DNA of 64,000 nucleotides. Source: Snodgrassella alvi_G (GTDB lineage: Bacteria; Pseudomonadota; Gammaproteobacteria; Burkholderiales; Neisseriaceae). The DNA lies in contig CAMLCH010000004.1 in the NCBI GenBank assembly GCA_946478525.1, forward strand, positions 47,649 to 111,648, in the 5' to 3' direction. Made by a program: the position numbers and the translations under genes. Positions within the stretch are counted from its first letter, which is position 1. The number at the start of each line of letters is the position of its first letter. Under the pieces are notes generated by a model that had not been told where the DNA came from, did no database searches, and worked only from the letters and a program-made list of their open reading frames with translations. Below, one piece after another: positions 52,206-61,358 of the stretch.

Positions 52206-52763
52206 ATGAAAAAAATATTTGCTTTGTTATTATTAACCCCGGCATTTGCTTTTGCTCATCCCGGACACCTTACGGAAGGCTGGATGGCAGGCGTTCAGCA
52301 TCCGCTCAGTGGCTGGGATCATCTGCTGGCTATGGTAGCAGTGGGTTTATGGGCGGCAACTTTTCAGGGTAAAGCACGCTGGCTGATTCCCGTTACCTTT
52401 GTCAGTGTGATGACTGCCGGATTTGTGATGGGAGCGCAGGATATCCGAATGCCAATGCTGGAGCAGGGGATTGCCGCTTCCGTACTGGTATTGGGGCTGG
52501 CTGCGGCCTGGTTGAAAAAAGTACCGGCAGGTGCCGCTATGCTGCTGGTTGGTCTGTTTGCTTTGTTTCATGGTATTGCACATGGTGCCGAAATGGGCTC
52601 ACATGGTGCATTCAGTTATGCCTGTGGCTTTATTATTGCGACGGCGGTTTTGCATGCCATCGGATTTGCACTGGGTACTGTAATGAGTAAACATCAGTGG
52701 GTATTACGTTTTACCGGCAGTGTGATTGGTCTGATTGGTTTTGGTATGCTGTTTGCAGGCTGA
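52206..52763 (+). CDS. ureJ: HupE/UreJ-family nickel transporter
   Basis: This 185-residue membrane protein has a signal-like N-terminus and about six helices. The family motif HPGH is followed by GVQHPLSGWDHLLAMVAVG, whose histidines and aspartate bind the metal. A second FHGIAHGAEMG block is also present. HupE/UreJ proteins import or transfer nickel for hydrogenase or urease. Its place between ureF and ureG argues for supply of nickel to urease here. No urea channel gene is visible. TGGAGG lies just before the ATG. Confidence 0.92.
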   Translation: MKKIFALLLLTPAFAFAHPGHLTEGWMAGVQHPLSGWDHLLAMVAVGLWAATFQGKARWLIPVTFVSVMTAGFVMGAQDIRMPMLEQGIAASVLVLGLAAAWLKKVPAGAAMLLVGLFALFHGIAHGAEMGSHGAFSYACGFIIATAVLHAIGFALGTVMSKHQWVLRFTGSVIGLIGFGMLFAG

Positions 52764-52780
52764 TAACAATACCCGGATAA

Positions 52781-52815
52781 AATCAGTTCAGACAGAAATG
52801 GCTTCTGAACTGATT
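52781..52815 (+). terminator. Stem-loop between ureJ and ureG
   Basis: AATCAGTTCAGA (52781-52792) and TCTGAACTGATT (52804-52815) form a 12-bp perfect stem with an 11-base loop and only a short T run. It may partially terminate the urease transcript or act as a processing site, lowering the expression of ureG and ureD. Confidence 0.5.
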
Positions 52816-52913
52816 GTTTAATAAACAAGCTGTTCTATCTGAATAGAAGCAGCTGAGTTAGTCGTGAAATACTGTATCAGACCGAGTAAACGGAATGGTG
52901 CAGAAGGAACACC

Positions 52914-53549
52914 ATGCGTGAATACATTAAAATCGGCGTTGCCGGTCCGGTAGGTTCCGGTAAAACTGCACTGATTGAAAAACTTACCCGTCATATGGCT
53001 CAGGAATATAGTATTGCGGTGATTACCAATGATATCTATACGCAGGAAGATGCTGAATTTCTGACCAAAAACAGTCTGTTGCCACCAGAACGAATTATGG
53101 GCGTAGAAACCGGTGGTTGTCCGCATACTGCCATTCGTGAAGATGCCAGTATGAATCTGGAAGCAGTAGATGAAATGACAGCACGCTTTCCAGATATTCA
53201 GATAGTATTTATCGAAAGTGGCGGTGATAATCTTTCTGCTACTTTCAGCCCTGATCTGGCTGATGTTACGCTGTTTGTTATTGATGTGGCGCAGGGAGAA
53301 AAAATTCCGCGCAAAGGCGGACCGGGTATTACCCGTTCTGATTTGCTGGTTATCAATAAAACTGATTTAGCGCCGTATGTGGGTGCCAGCCTTGAAGTGA
53401 TGCAGCATGATGCACAGCGTATGCGTAAAGGGCAGCCATTTGTATTTACCAATCTGATGGCAGAGGAAGGTATTAACACTGTAATCAAATGGATTAAAAA
53501 ATACGCTTTACTTGAGAACACAGACGAACCGGCCGGTCTGATACGTTAA
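52914..53549 (+). CDS. ureG: Urease accessory GTPase UreG
   Basis: UreG is the SIMIBI GTPase that powers nickel insertion. In the 211-residue protein, GPVGSGKTALIEK is the P-loop, the ETGGCPHTAIRED block contains the nickel-binding Cys-Pro-His, and ESGGDN and VINKTDLA complete the GTPase motifs. A GAAGGAA ribosome site precedes the ATG. Its stop overlaps the ureD start by one base (TAATG). Confidence 0.98.
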   Translation: MREYIKIGVAGPVGSGKTALIEKLTRHMAQEYSIAVITNDIYTQEDAEFLTKNSLLPPERIMGVETGGCPHTAIREDASMNLEAVDEMTARFPDIQIVFIESGGDNLSATFSPDLADVTLFVIDVAQGEKIPRKGGPGITRSDLLVINKTDLAPYVGASLEVMQHDAQRMRKGQPFVFTNLMAEEGINTVIKWIKKYALLENTDEPAGLIR

Positions 53550-54361
53550 TGCACAGCCGTTTACATCTAACTACTCAGTTAAGCCGGCACGGACAGACTA
53601 CCTTTGCCAGTTGCTTTTATACACCACCGCTGAAAATTCTGCCTTTACCGCAAATGATATCACCGGCATGGTCGCAGGCTTTGCCGGCGATACAAATGAG
53701 TTCATCACCGGGATTACTGGCAGGGGATAGTATTGATATTGATATAGAGCTGGCGGAACAAACCCAATTGTATTTGTTTACCCAGGCATTTACCCGGGTG
53801 CAATCCATGCCGGCTGCTATGGAAGCACAGCAGCATACCCGTATCTACTTGCATGAACACAGCCGGCTATGCTATCTGCCTCATCCTTTGGTATTGCATC
53901 GTGATGCAGCTTTAACACAAACCATGCACATTACTCTGGCAGATAACTGTCAGCTCATTCTAGGTGAAATCATAGCCTGCGGTCGCGTGCTTAATCAGGA
54001 AAGCTGGGATTTTCGCTATCTGTCTTCACGCATTAACATTGATTACCGACAGCAGACATTGCTTAATGACAATATATACTGGCATCCGCACCAGCAGCCG
54101 TTAAATGTACTGGGACAGATGGAGCAATATACCCATCAGGCTTGTCTTTACTATGTCAATACCGCTGCCAGCAAAAACAAAATCCAGCAACTGGTTAACG
54201 AAATCTATTCTGCACTACAGCCAGACTGGCCGTTAGAAAATAATCAATATCTGTGGGGGATTACTCAGGCGGCCGATTGTGCTTTATGTATACGTGCATT
54301 AGGGTTGAGCGCAGAAACATTACAGCAGATATTAGAACAAACGGCACGTTATTTAAGTTAA
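53549..54361 (+). CDS. ureD: Urease accessory protein UreD (UreH)
   Basis: This is a 270-residue scaffold that binds apo-urease and channels nickel from UreG. Family features are the FTQAFTRVQSM block, YLPHPLVLHRDAALTQ, and LGEIIACGR. It is placed last in the cluster, whereas ureD is commonly first. The start overlaps ureG by one base, so the two are translationally coupled. Confidence 0.93.
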   Translation: MHSRLHLTTQLSRHGQTTFASCFYTPPLKILPLPQMISPAWSQALPAIQMSSSPGLLAGDSIDIDIELAEQTQLYLFTQAFTRVQSMPAAMEAQQHTRIYLHEHSRLCYLPHPLVLHRDAALTQTMHITLADNCQLILGEIIACGRVLNQESWDFRYLSSRINIDYRQQTLLNDNIYWHPHQQPLNVLGQMEQYTHQACLYYVNTAASKNKIQQLVNEIYSALQPDWPLENNQYLWGITQAADCALCIRALGLSAETLQQILEQTARYLS

Positions 54362-54617
54362 TACAATCTTATACTGATCCGGAAAATGATTAGAATGAGT
54401 TGATACTATTGTTAGTTATTTAATATTTTTATGTCAATATCTTTTGTTTTTAGGTAATATAAATAAACAAAATTTTATCTGATATGCATAATTCTCAACT
54501 TAACTAATAACTTTAAAGTAATTATTAGCACTAATTTTGATAATTGCTATGGTAATTCCAGTAAGTGAGATATAAACAAAAGAGTTATGATGTTTAAAAT
54601 TGTAAAAGATATAACTT

Positions 54618-55727
54618 ATGACTTACTACATAAATCTTTTTTCCCCGGAAACCTATGAAGCTTTTACTCATTCTGATAGAACTGTTAGTGGTTTTCGTAT
54701 CAAGCATCACGGTTTAGCAGCAAAGCTTAAAACCGGAGATATCCTAGTTTGTTATATTACTCGATTATCTCGCTGGTGTGGTTTGCTTGAAGTGATTGAT
54801 AATTGTCCATTTCAGGATAATACTCCTATTTTTGTAGAAAATAATGATCCGTTTATTTTGCGTTTTCATGTGCGAACAAAAGTATGGTTATCCTTGCCTG
54901 ATTCAATCCCTATTCATGACGATAAAATTTGGCAGCATCTTTCTTTTACTCAGTCATATCCTAAAAACAGTGGTATCTGGACCGGTATTCTGCGAAACAG
55001 TTTAAATAAACTTAATGATAAAGACGGAGAGTTATTGGCAGAGATGCTATCGATGCAGGCTAATAATCCTTTTCCATATCCTTTAGATGAAAAAGAGTTG
55101 AAAAACTTAAAAAAACATACTGTGAATCGTGTAGATAAGGTCGTTCAAGTTTCTGTGCCTGAAAATGATGAATCTATAGATGATAATGAAGGCAGTCAAA
55201 ATAATGATGTTCGTGAATCAATTAAAATGCAGGCATTACTGGCTCAGATAGGAGCTTGTATGGGACATCGAATTTGGTTACCTAAGGCAGATCGCAGCAG
55301 AGTCTTAAAAGAATGGAACAAAGGTACCGAAGCTTTATTGGACAGATTACCGCTTAATTATGATGAAGCGACAATAAGTACGATTGAACAAATAGATGTT
55401 ATCTGGTTAAAAGGGCGTTCAATTGTTCGGGCGTTCGAAGTAGAGCATACGACTTCAGTTTATTCGGGTTTATTAAGAATGGCCGATTTACTTGCACTGC
55501 AACCAAATATGAATATTAAATTACATATTGTTGCACCCGATAGTCGGCAGGAAAAAGTTTTTCAGGAATTACTCAGACCGGTGTTTTCTCTATTGGAAAA
55601 AGGTCCTTTATCTGAAAGTTGTAGCTATATTTCTTATAGTAAGCTGAAAGAACTGAGTAAACAAAAACACTTAGATAGAATGAATGATGGGGTATTGGAT
55701 GATTATGATGAGCAGGCAGAATTGTAA
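54618..55727 (+). CDS. EVE-like domain plus putative PD-(D/E)XK nuclease protein
   Basis: This is a 369-residue cytoplasmic protein of two parts. Residues 1-110 resemble a PUA/EVE-type domain (YYINLFSPETYEAF, SGFRIKHHGLAAKLKTGD, CYITRLSRWCGLLEV), a fold that reads modified bases in several restriction enzymes. After an acidic low-complexity linker (about 170-195), the C-terminal half has IDVIWLKGRSIVRAFEVEHT followed by SVYSGLLRMADLLALQP. This is a beta-strand with an aspartate and ExE pattern compatible with a PD-(D/E)XK-type nuclease core. The gene stands alone with no methylase beside it, which fits a modification-dependent restriction factor. The activity is inferred. Confidence 0.65.
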   Translation: MTYYINLFSPETYEAFTHSDRTVSGFRIKHHGLAAKLKTGDILVCYITRLSRWCGLLEVIDNCPFQDNTPIFVENNDPFILRFHVRTKVWLSLPDSIPIHDDKIWQHLSFTQSYPKNSGIWTGILRNSLNKLNDKDGELLAEMLSMQANNPFPYPLDEKELKNLKKHTVNRVDKVVQVSVPENDESIDDNEGSQNNDVRESIKMQALLAQIGACMGHRIWLPKADRSRVLKEWNKGTEALLDRLPLNYDEATISTIEQIDVIWLKGRSIVRAFEVEHTTSVYSGLLRMADLLALQPNMNIKLHIVAPDSRQEKVFQELLRPVFSLLEKGPLSESCSYISYSKLKELSKQKHLDRMNDGVLDDYDEQAEL

Positions 55728-55827
55728 TTTTTATTTATTTTTCAAAATTTAAATTGATGATTTTTATAATAAAAATATAGTAATAATTTATTATTAATAA
55801 TGTTAAGTTATTTGTGAGAAAAGAATA

Positions 55828-56619
55828 TTAATAATAACTGCTGACAATTAAACCATCATAAGCTGGTGCGCAATTTTTGGGACAGCGTCGTTTTAGTGCC
55901 CGGTATTCCTGATGATGAGTCATATGAATAAAGTAGGTTTGTCTGGCGTTGATACGTTTAGCGTAGGCAAAGGCTTGCTCGGTGCTTAGGTGGCTTGGGT
56001 AGGGCGTATCCATCAGGCAGTCGAGAAAAAGATAATCCAGCCCATGCAAATGTGCAAATAGGGATTCGTTTATATGGTTTAGATCGGTAAACCAGGCGAT
56101 ATTGCCAATGCGAAAGGCACTGGTTGTCCAGCTACCGTGTGGTACACCAAAGTGCCAGACCGGTACGCCTTCAATAGTTAAAACGCTATTTTGTCCCTGA
56201 TTCAGGGGCAGTTCATGTGCCCGTAATACCGGTCGGTTCCAGTGATTATTCTGTTCCAGAAAAGCATAATCGAAACGACTACAAATATTGGCAAGGGTAC
56301 CGCTATGACCATATATGGGGATAGCTGATTTTTGCTGATAGCAGAAAGCACGTAAATCATCTATACCATTAAGATGATCAGCATGAGGATGAGTGTAGAG
56401 AACACCATCGATCTGTTGTAGTTTATGTCTCAAAGCTTGATGATAAAAATCGGTACTGGTATCAATCTGCCAGTGCTTATTGCCAATAATTAAATGAGCA
56501 CTACAGCGTGTACGGCGATTTTTAGGGCTTCTGCTGCTACAGGCAGGACATTGACACCCAATGACCGGTGTACCGGATGAACTGCCACAGCCGAGTACGG
56601 TCAGGGTGATTTCAGTCAT
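55828..56619 (-). CDS. PhnP-like metallo-beta-lactamase-fold hydrolase
   Basis: This is a 263-residue protein with the metallo-hydrolase motif THPHADHLNGID and the cysteine-rich N-terminus GCGSSSGTPVIGCQCPAC, both found in PhnP-type phosphodiesterases. Later histidines (GVPHG, FTDLNH, FIHMTHH) complete the metal site. PhnP cleaves cyclic ribose phosphates in phosphonate breakdown, but no phn genes are here. A general cyclic-phosphodiester or nucleotide role is more likely. It starts three bases after tatD and is the last gene of the mltG-led minus-strand operon. Confidence 0.85.
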   Translation of the reverse strand: MTEITLTVLGCGSSSGTPVIGCQCPACSSRSPKNRRTRCSAHLIIGNKHWQIDTSTDFYHQALRHKLQQIDGVLYTHPHADHLNGIDDLRAFCYQQKSAIPIYGHSGTLANICSRFDYAFLEQNNHWNRPVLRAHELPLNQGQNSVLTIEGVPVWHFGVPHGSWTTSAFRIGNIAWFTDLNHINESLFAHLHGLDYLFLDCLMDTPYPSHLSTEQAFAYAKRINARQTYFIHMTHHQEYRALKRRCPKNCAPAYDGLIVSSYY

Positions 56620-56621
56620 AA

Positions 56622-57395
56622 TTAATCTACCACTGGTGGAATTTTGCTAAACAAACAATAAGTATTACTGGTAGTAGCTTGTGCTATATTTTCTAAACTG
56701 TCACAACGCAGCTGAGCAATAAATTCAGCAGTATAATGAACGTACGATGGTTCGTTCAATTTGCCTCTTTTGGGTACTGGCGCCAGATAAGGAGCATCGG
56801 TTTCAATTAATATCCTGTCCAATGGTGCATAGCGACAGGCTTCTTGAATTTGACGTGCATTTTTGAAAGTAACAATGCCGGAAAAAGATAAATACAAACC
56901 CAGATCAAGAACGGCTTTGGCAAAGGTCGTGTCTTCGGTAAAACAGTGAATCACCCCTTGCTGAGCTTGATTTTCTCTTAAAAGACGTAAAGTATCAGCA
57001 GCAGCATCGCGGGTGTGAATAATCAGGGGCAGACCGGTATGATTAGATGCCTGAATATGTGTAGTAAAGCGTTGGTGTTGCCAGTCTAGATCACCGCTAC
57101 ACCAGTGATAGTCCAGTCCAGTTTCACCTATACCAACAACTTTAGGATGTTGTGCAGCTGTAATCAGTTCATCCAAACTCATTTCTTCTGCATTTTGATA
57201 TTCTGGGTGTATACCAACACTAGCGAACAAGTTTATATGTTGTTCAGCTAAATCCAGAACTTCCGCAGCACTTTTACGATCTACACTGATGGCAATTGCT
57301 TGACGGATGTCGGCAGCAGCCATATTGGTTAATATTTCAGGCAGACGATTTGCCAGTTGCGGCATGTTTAAATGACAGTGTGAATCAATAAGCAT
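56622..57395 (-). CDS. tatD: TatD-family metal-dependent hydrolase
   Basis: This is a 257-residue TIM-barrel protein of the TatD DNase family. It shows DSHCHLN at the N-terminus, GETGLDYHW with the metal-binding glutamate, HTRDAAADTL, HCFTEDT and ETDAPYLAPVPKRGK. TatD-like enzymes have 3'-5' exonuclease activity and act in repair or nucleic-acid turnover; this paralogue, located with holB and tmk, corresponds to YcfH in E. coli. It lies two bases after the PilZ gene. Confidence 0.92.
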   Translation of the reverse strand: MLIDSHCHLNMPQLANRLPEILTNMAAADIRQAIAISVDRKSAAEVLDLAEQHINLFASVGIHPEYQNAEEMSLDELITAAQHPKVVGIGETGLDYHWCSGDLDWQHQRFTTHIQASNHTGLPLIIHTRDAAADTLRLLRENQAQQGVIHCFTEDTTFAKAVLDLGLYLSFSGIVTFKNARQIQEACRYAPLDRILIETDAPYLAPVPKRGKLNEPSYVHYTAEFIAQLRCDSLENIAQATTSNTYCLFSKIPPVVD

Positions 57396-57397
57396 AA

Positions 57398-57757
57398 TTA
57401 CAGTGTATGAGTAGTGCGTTCACTCAGTAGCAAGCCAGGTAGCAGATCTTCAATTGCCTGTTTAACTGCAACGCTGTCTTCATCTTTACCAAACGCTAAT
57501 CCGATACCTTGTGGCTGACCAGTAGCAGTGGTAGCTGAATTAATCCAGACTACATTGGTGCGCAGGTATTTGGGTTCATTGAATTCTGGTAAATTAGCTG
57601 CCAGCAGTACTTCTTCGCCCATCTTAAATTTGTCAGTTGTTGGGGCAAATAATCCGCCATATTTCAGAAAACCCATATAACTACGATAAAGTGCTGGTTT
57701 ATCTGGAATGATCAGATTAATCATTTTAGCTGGAATATTGGTTTGAGTTTCAGCCAT
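57398..57757 (-). CDS. PilZ-domain protein
   Basis: This is a 119-residue protein of the PilZ type found between holB and tatD in many beta- and gammaproteobacteria and required for type IV pili. The segment YMGFLKYGGLFAPT and LRTNVVWINSATT with PQGIGLAFG match that small subfamily. The RxxxR c-di-GMP-binding arginine pair is not evident at the N-terminus, as in the pilus-type PilZ, which does not bind c-di-GMP strongly. It acts in the cytoplasm with PilB and FimX-like partners in other species. Confidence 0.85.
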   Translation of the reverse strand: MAETQTNIPAKMINLIIPDKPALYRSYMGFLKYGGLFAPTTDKFKMGEEVLLAANLPEFNEPKYLRTNVVWINSATTATGQPQGIGLAFGKDEDSVAVKQAIEDLLPGLLLSERTTHTL

Positions 57758-57779
57758 AAATTTCTTTCGTTATTATGTG

Positions 57780-58757
57780 TTATTTTTGTTGCCACACATT
57801 CAAATACTGAATAAATATATCTTCAAGTTGTATTTTAACATTGAGTGTGTGTTTGCCGTAAGGGGCTAATGTTGTTACTTTATCAAATAATGCAAATAAA
57901 GCCAGTGTGTCAAGAGGAGAACTAATTTGTACCAATGTTTGTTGCATCGCTGGATAATACATGACCGGCATATTTTGCTGAGCAAGAATCATATCCAACA
58001 GCCACTTACCAAACCAATCCAGAAAGGTGGCTAAGGCAAGTTTCTGTTTGTCAAACACGGCGGCATAATCGAGAAGTGCCAGTAATCGGGGTTTAACCAG
58101 CAAGGAAAGTAATTCATCACGTAGTTGGTTATGATTATTTTCGTTATCAAATAATGGTGCACCACCATGAAAGGCCAGCAGATTAGTGGCCTCTTCGCCA
58201 TATTGCTGCTGTACAAAGGCTAAAGCCTGATTATGATCTGGTTTCAACAAACCTACTTGCCGGCAGCGGCTTTTAATAGTCGGTAATAAACGATCTTTAT
58301 GATGACTGACCAGTATAAACACCATTCCTAGTGGTGGCTCCTCAAGAATTTTTAACAACGCATTAGCTGCCTGCACGTTCATACTCTCGGCCGGATAAAT
58401 TAGGGCAACGCGCCTTCCGCCACGATGGGCGCTTAAATGAGCAAAATCCAGTACTTTACGTACAGTTTCTACTTTTATCACCGCTTGTTTGCGTTCATTG
58501 CCAGTGCTATCTGTTTCTTCTGGGCTTACCGGTAGAAAATCAGGATGGCTGTGTTGATTAAATAAATGACAAGATGGACAATGACCACAGGGCTGATGAC
58601 CCGCTTGCAGAGATTCACATAATAAAGCTTGTGCTAAATGCTCAGCAAAAGCTCGTTTTCCGATCCCCGGCTGACCATAAAGTAGCCATGAATGTGGTTG
58701 TTGCTGCCAATAGCGGTCTATTTGTTGCCAGATTGGTTCAAGCCATGGGTAAATCAT
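57780..58757 (-). CDS. holB: DNA polymerase III subunit delta'
   Basis: This is the 325-residue clamp-loader subunit. YGQPGIGKRAFAEHLAQALL is the P-loop region, degenerate as expected for delta', followed by the zinc site CGHCPSC (with a preceding Cys) and the NALLKILEEPP block of sensor residues. Its ATG overlaps tmk by four bases, and the arrangement tmk-holB-pilZ-tatD is conserved. Confidence 0.92.
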   Translation of the reverse strand: MIYPWLEPIWQQIDRYWQQQPHSWLLYGQPGIGKRAFAEHLAQALLCESLQAGHQPCGHCPSCHLFNQHSHPDFLPVSPEETDSTGNERKQAVIKVETVRKVLDFAHLSAHRGGRRVALIYPAESMNVQAANALLKILEEPPLGMVFILVSHHKDRLLPTIKSRCRQVGLLKPDHNQALAFVQQQYGEEATNLLAFHGGAPLFDNENNHNQLRDELLSLLVKPRLLALLDYAAVFDKQKLALATFLDWFGKWLLDMILAQQNMPVMYYPAMQQTLVQISSPLDTLALFALFDKVTTLAPYGKHTLNVKIQLEDIFIQYLNVWQQK

Positions 58758-59380
58758 GCGGTATATCCAAATAATTGGCTTAAAGACTGATTGATCTGCG
58801 CAGCTACTTCTGCTAAAGGCTGATTACTGTTAATAATATGATAACGCTGTGGAGCTGTGGCTGCTCGATCTAAATATATTTTACGGGTACGTTCGAAAAA
58901 AGCACTATCCAGTTGTTCAAAACGATCAGGATCACTGTGTTGGGCAACTCGCTGCTGTGCTACAGAGAGTGAAATATCCAGTAATAAAGTCATATCGGGA
59001 CAGAAGCCATGCTGTACCCAGTTTTCCAGTATAGCTATATCGGATAAGGGAATTTCCCGGCCTCCGCCCTGATAAGCAAAGGTCGCATCGGTAAAACGAT
59101 CACTTACCACATGTTTACCGGCAGCCAGTGCTGGTTTAATTACGGTATCCAGATGCTGCTGACGGGCAGCGAACATCAGTAAAGTTTCAGTGCGTGCATT
59201 TAGTTGGGAATGCGAATCAAGCAAAATGGTTCGCAGAGCTTCACCCACTGCTGTACCACCCGGTTCACGGGTAAATAAAACTGGCAGCTGGTGCTGTTCA
59301 AACCAAAGACGGATGGTTTCCAGATTAGTAGATTTTCCGGCTCCATCAATTCCATCTAATGTAATAAATTTTGCTTTCAT
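58754..59380 (-). CDS. tmk: Thymidylate kinase
   Basis: This is the 208-residue kinase that phosphorylates dTMP to dTDP. GIDGAGKST at residues 10-18 is the P-loop, FTREPGGTAVGEALR holds the substrate-binding DRx-like arginine block, and VVSDRFTDATFAYQGGG is the second conserved loop. It overlaps holB by four bases and follows mltG with a 25-base gap. Confidence 0.97.
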   Translation of the reverse strand: MKAKFITLDGIDGAGKSTNLETIRLWFEQHQLPVLFTREPGGTAVGEALRTILLDSHSQLNARTETLLMFAARQQHLDTVIKPALAAGKHVVSDRFTDATFAYQGGGREIPLSDIAILENWVQHGFCPDMTLLLDISLSVAQQRVAQHSDPDRFEQLDSAFFERTRKIYLDRAATAPQRYHIINSNQPLAEVAAQINQSLSQLFGYTA

Positions 59381-59405
59381 GAATTTCAGATTTACTCAGG
59401 TTCCA

Positions 59406-60413
59406 TTAATTTTTTTTCAAAATATATTGCCTTACGGCTGCATTATGTTCCTGCAGATTATGACTAAACTGGCTGCGACCACTACCGTCATTGCGAGAAA
59501 CAAAATAAAGATAGCTATTATTGGCCGGATGCGCTGCTGCCTCTAAAGCTGCTTTACCCGGCAAGGCAATCGGTGTAGGCGGTAAGCCGGTGCGTGTGTA
59601 GGTATTATAGGGTGTATCACGGCGCAGATCAGCTTTACTGATCTTTCCTTTATATAATTTACCCATACCGTAGATAACGGTAGGGTCAGTTTGCAAACGC
59701 ATATTTATTTTCAGCCGATTTATAAAAACGGCAGAAACATTCGCCCGATCATTGACATGACCGGTTTCTTTTTCAATCAAACTAGCCATAATCAGTAGTT
59801 CATAAGGGGATTTATAAGGTAAATCTTTCTGGCGTTGATTCCATGCATTTTGTAAATGACTTTGCATGGTTTGATAAGCTTGCTGGTAAAAGTATACATC
59901 ACTGCTGTTGGCACTGATATCATAGGTTGCCGGAAAAAATAAACCCTCAGGATGGGTATAAGTTGTATCCGCAGCGATTGTCTGGAGCAATTTTTCGTCT
60001 GACCAATCACGGGTTGTGTGTTCAATATCTTGTGCACTATTAACAATTTTACGCATCTGCGCAAATGTAGTGCCTTCAATTATCTGGATAGTGATACTGT
60101 CAGGTTTGCCTTTACGCAGACGCTGCAAAATATCCCAACTAGACAAAGATGCTGACAAACGGTAATTACCCCGATGAATTTTATCGCTCATACCCAACAT
60201 ATAGGCAGTACCAACAAATACCCATCGGCTGAATATAATCCGATCCGCAGCCAGAGTACGACTGACACTGCTAATGCCATAGCCGGCAGATACCTTCAGC
60301 CGATATCCCTGATTAGAGCGTGGGATAAATAATAATGCGGACCATAATATAGCCAGAATAAGCAATATTCCGATAACAGTATAAGGTAACACCCGTCGCT
60401 TTGTGCGCGGCAT
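59406..60413 (-). CDS. mltG: Endolytic murein transglycosylase MltG
   Basis: MltG cleaves nascent glycan strands at the inner membrane and sets their length. The 335-residue protein has one N-terminal membrane helix (about residues 8-28). A LysM-like region is followed by the YceG catalytic domain with MASLIEKETG, whose glutamate is catalytic, FINRLKINMRLQTDPTVIYG and NTYTRTGLPPTPI. I choose ATG 60413, with AAGGA six bases upstream, over the TTG six bases earlier. It is the first gene of the minus-strand operon. Confidence 0.95.
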   Translation of the reverse strand: MPRTKRRVLPYTVIGILLILAILWSALLFIPRSNQGYRLKVSAGYGISSVSRTLAADRIIFSRWVFVGTAYMLGMSDKIHRGNYRLSASLSSWDILQRLRKGKPDSITIQIIEGTTFAQMRKIVNSAQDIEHTTRDWSDEKLLQTIAADTTYTHPEGLFFPATYDISANSSDVYFYQQAYQTMQSHLQNAWNQRQKDLPYKSPYELLIMASLIEKETGHVNDRANVSAVFINRLKINMRLQTDPTVIYGMGKLYKGKISKADLRRDTPYNTYTRTGLPPTPIALPGKAALEAAAHPANNSYLYFVSRNDGSGRSQFSHNLQEHNAAVRQYILKKN

Positions 60414-60595
60414 AATCAATCCTTGCTTACAGACAATAAGTTTATGGAAAAAGCTAAGTATAAATTTAAATACTCACAACGACCACTAATCCCGTAGATT
60501 ACACAAAAATATGACTGCTGATTTGTTTTTAATCAGCACATAAACTGCAGATCAAGACGTATAGCCACAAAACAAGCAATCTTAATATGCAAAGC

Positions 60596-60623
60596 TTGCA
60601 AATTATTTTATTTCAGGTAGAAT
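60596..60623 (+). promoter_or_regulatory. Promoter of tRNA-Ala
   Basis: TTGCAA (60596-60601) and TAGAAT (60618-60623), 16 bases apart, are followed by the GC-rich discriminator GCGCAGCC, typical of stable-RNA promoters under stringent control. A start near 60630 would give a 30-base leader. Confidence 0.65.
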
Positions 60624-60660
60624 GCGCAGCCTATCTATCGAAAATGACGGATAGCAAGAT

Positions 60661-60736
<76 letters not shown>

Positions 60737-60764
60737 ATTTATATTAAAGATTCAATAATTTAAG

Positions 60765-61330
60765 TCACATTTGCCCTGTGGCTTTTTTTATTGAATATTG
60801 CTTGGTGTCAAATTGAGCTGCGTTTTCTGCGTACTGTTTTAAGTGCTCAACATTCATATGCGCATATCTTCTTACCATCTTTTCGCTCGACCAGCCGCCT
60901 AACTCAGTAAGTTGTCGAGTAGGTGTTCCTTGTACTGCATGATTAGTTGCCAAAGTATGCCGGTTATCATGAAATCTATAATCCTCAATCTTGGCTCGCT
61001 TTAAAGCTTTTTTCCATGCAGTACCGGCAGGGTTTTTGATTGGCTTGCCGTTATAAGTAAACACATACGTTTTATGTTTACCTTGCTGGCTTAAAATTGC
61101 GCTCATGGCTTCATCATTTAACGGAACTCCTATTGGCTTTGATGATTTTGCCTGAGTAGCAAAAATCCATGCAATCCGTCGCGATAAATCAATTTGCGCC
61201 CATTTTAAACCTGTAACATTTCCTCCTCTCAAACCTATAGCCAGTGCAAAAGATACCATAGGCTTTAAATGTTCTGGCAGCTCCTTGAACAATCTTTCTC
61301 TTTCAAAAGCGGTAAGCCATCGCTCCCTTG
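60765..61330 (-). pseudogene. Truncated tyrosine-type integrase (C-terminal catalytic half)
   Basis: The minus-strand frame keeps the whole catalytic domain of a phage-type site-specific recombinase: GLRGGNVTGLKW with the first arginine, an AKSSKPIGVPL beta-hairpin lysine, HDNRHTLATNH (H-x-x-R), LGGWSS and RRYAH with the nucleophilic tyrosine. The SAM-like core-binding and N-terminal arm-binding domains are missing. Homology begins about 190 residues before the end (RERWLTAFERERLF), and the sequence upstream belongs to another gene on the opposite strand. It is therefore a deletion remnant beside its tRNA-Ala target. The open frame is longer (to 61409), but its first 27 residues are not integrase. 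Confidence 0.85.
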
Positions 61331-61358
61331 AAAAGGAGCCAAAACTAAAGATAAGATT

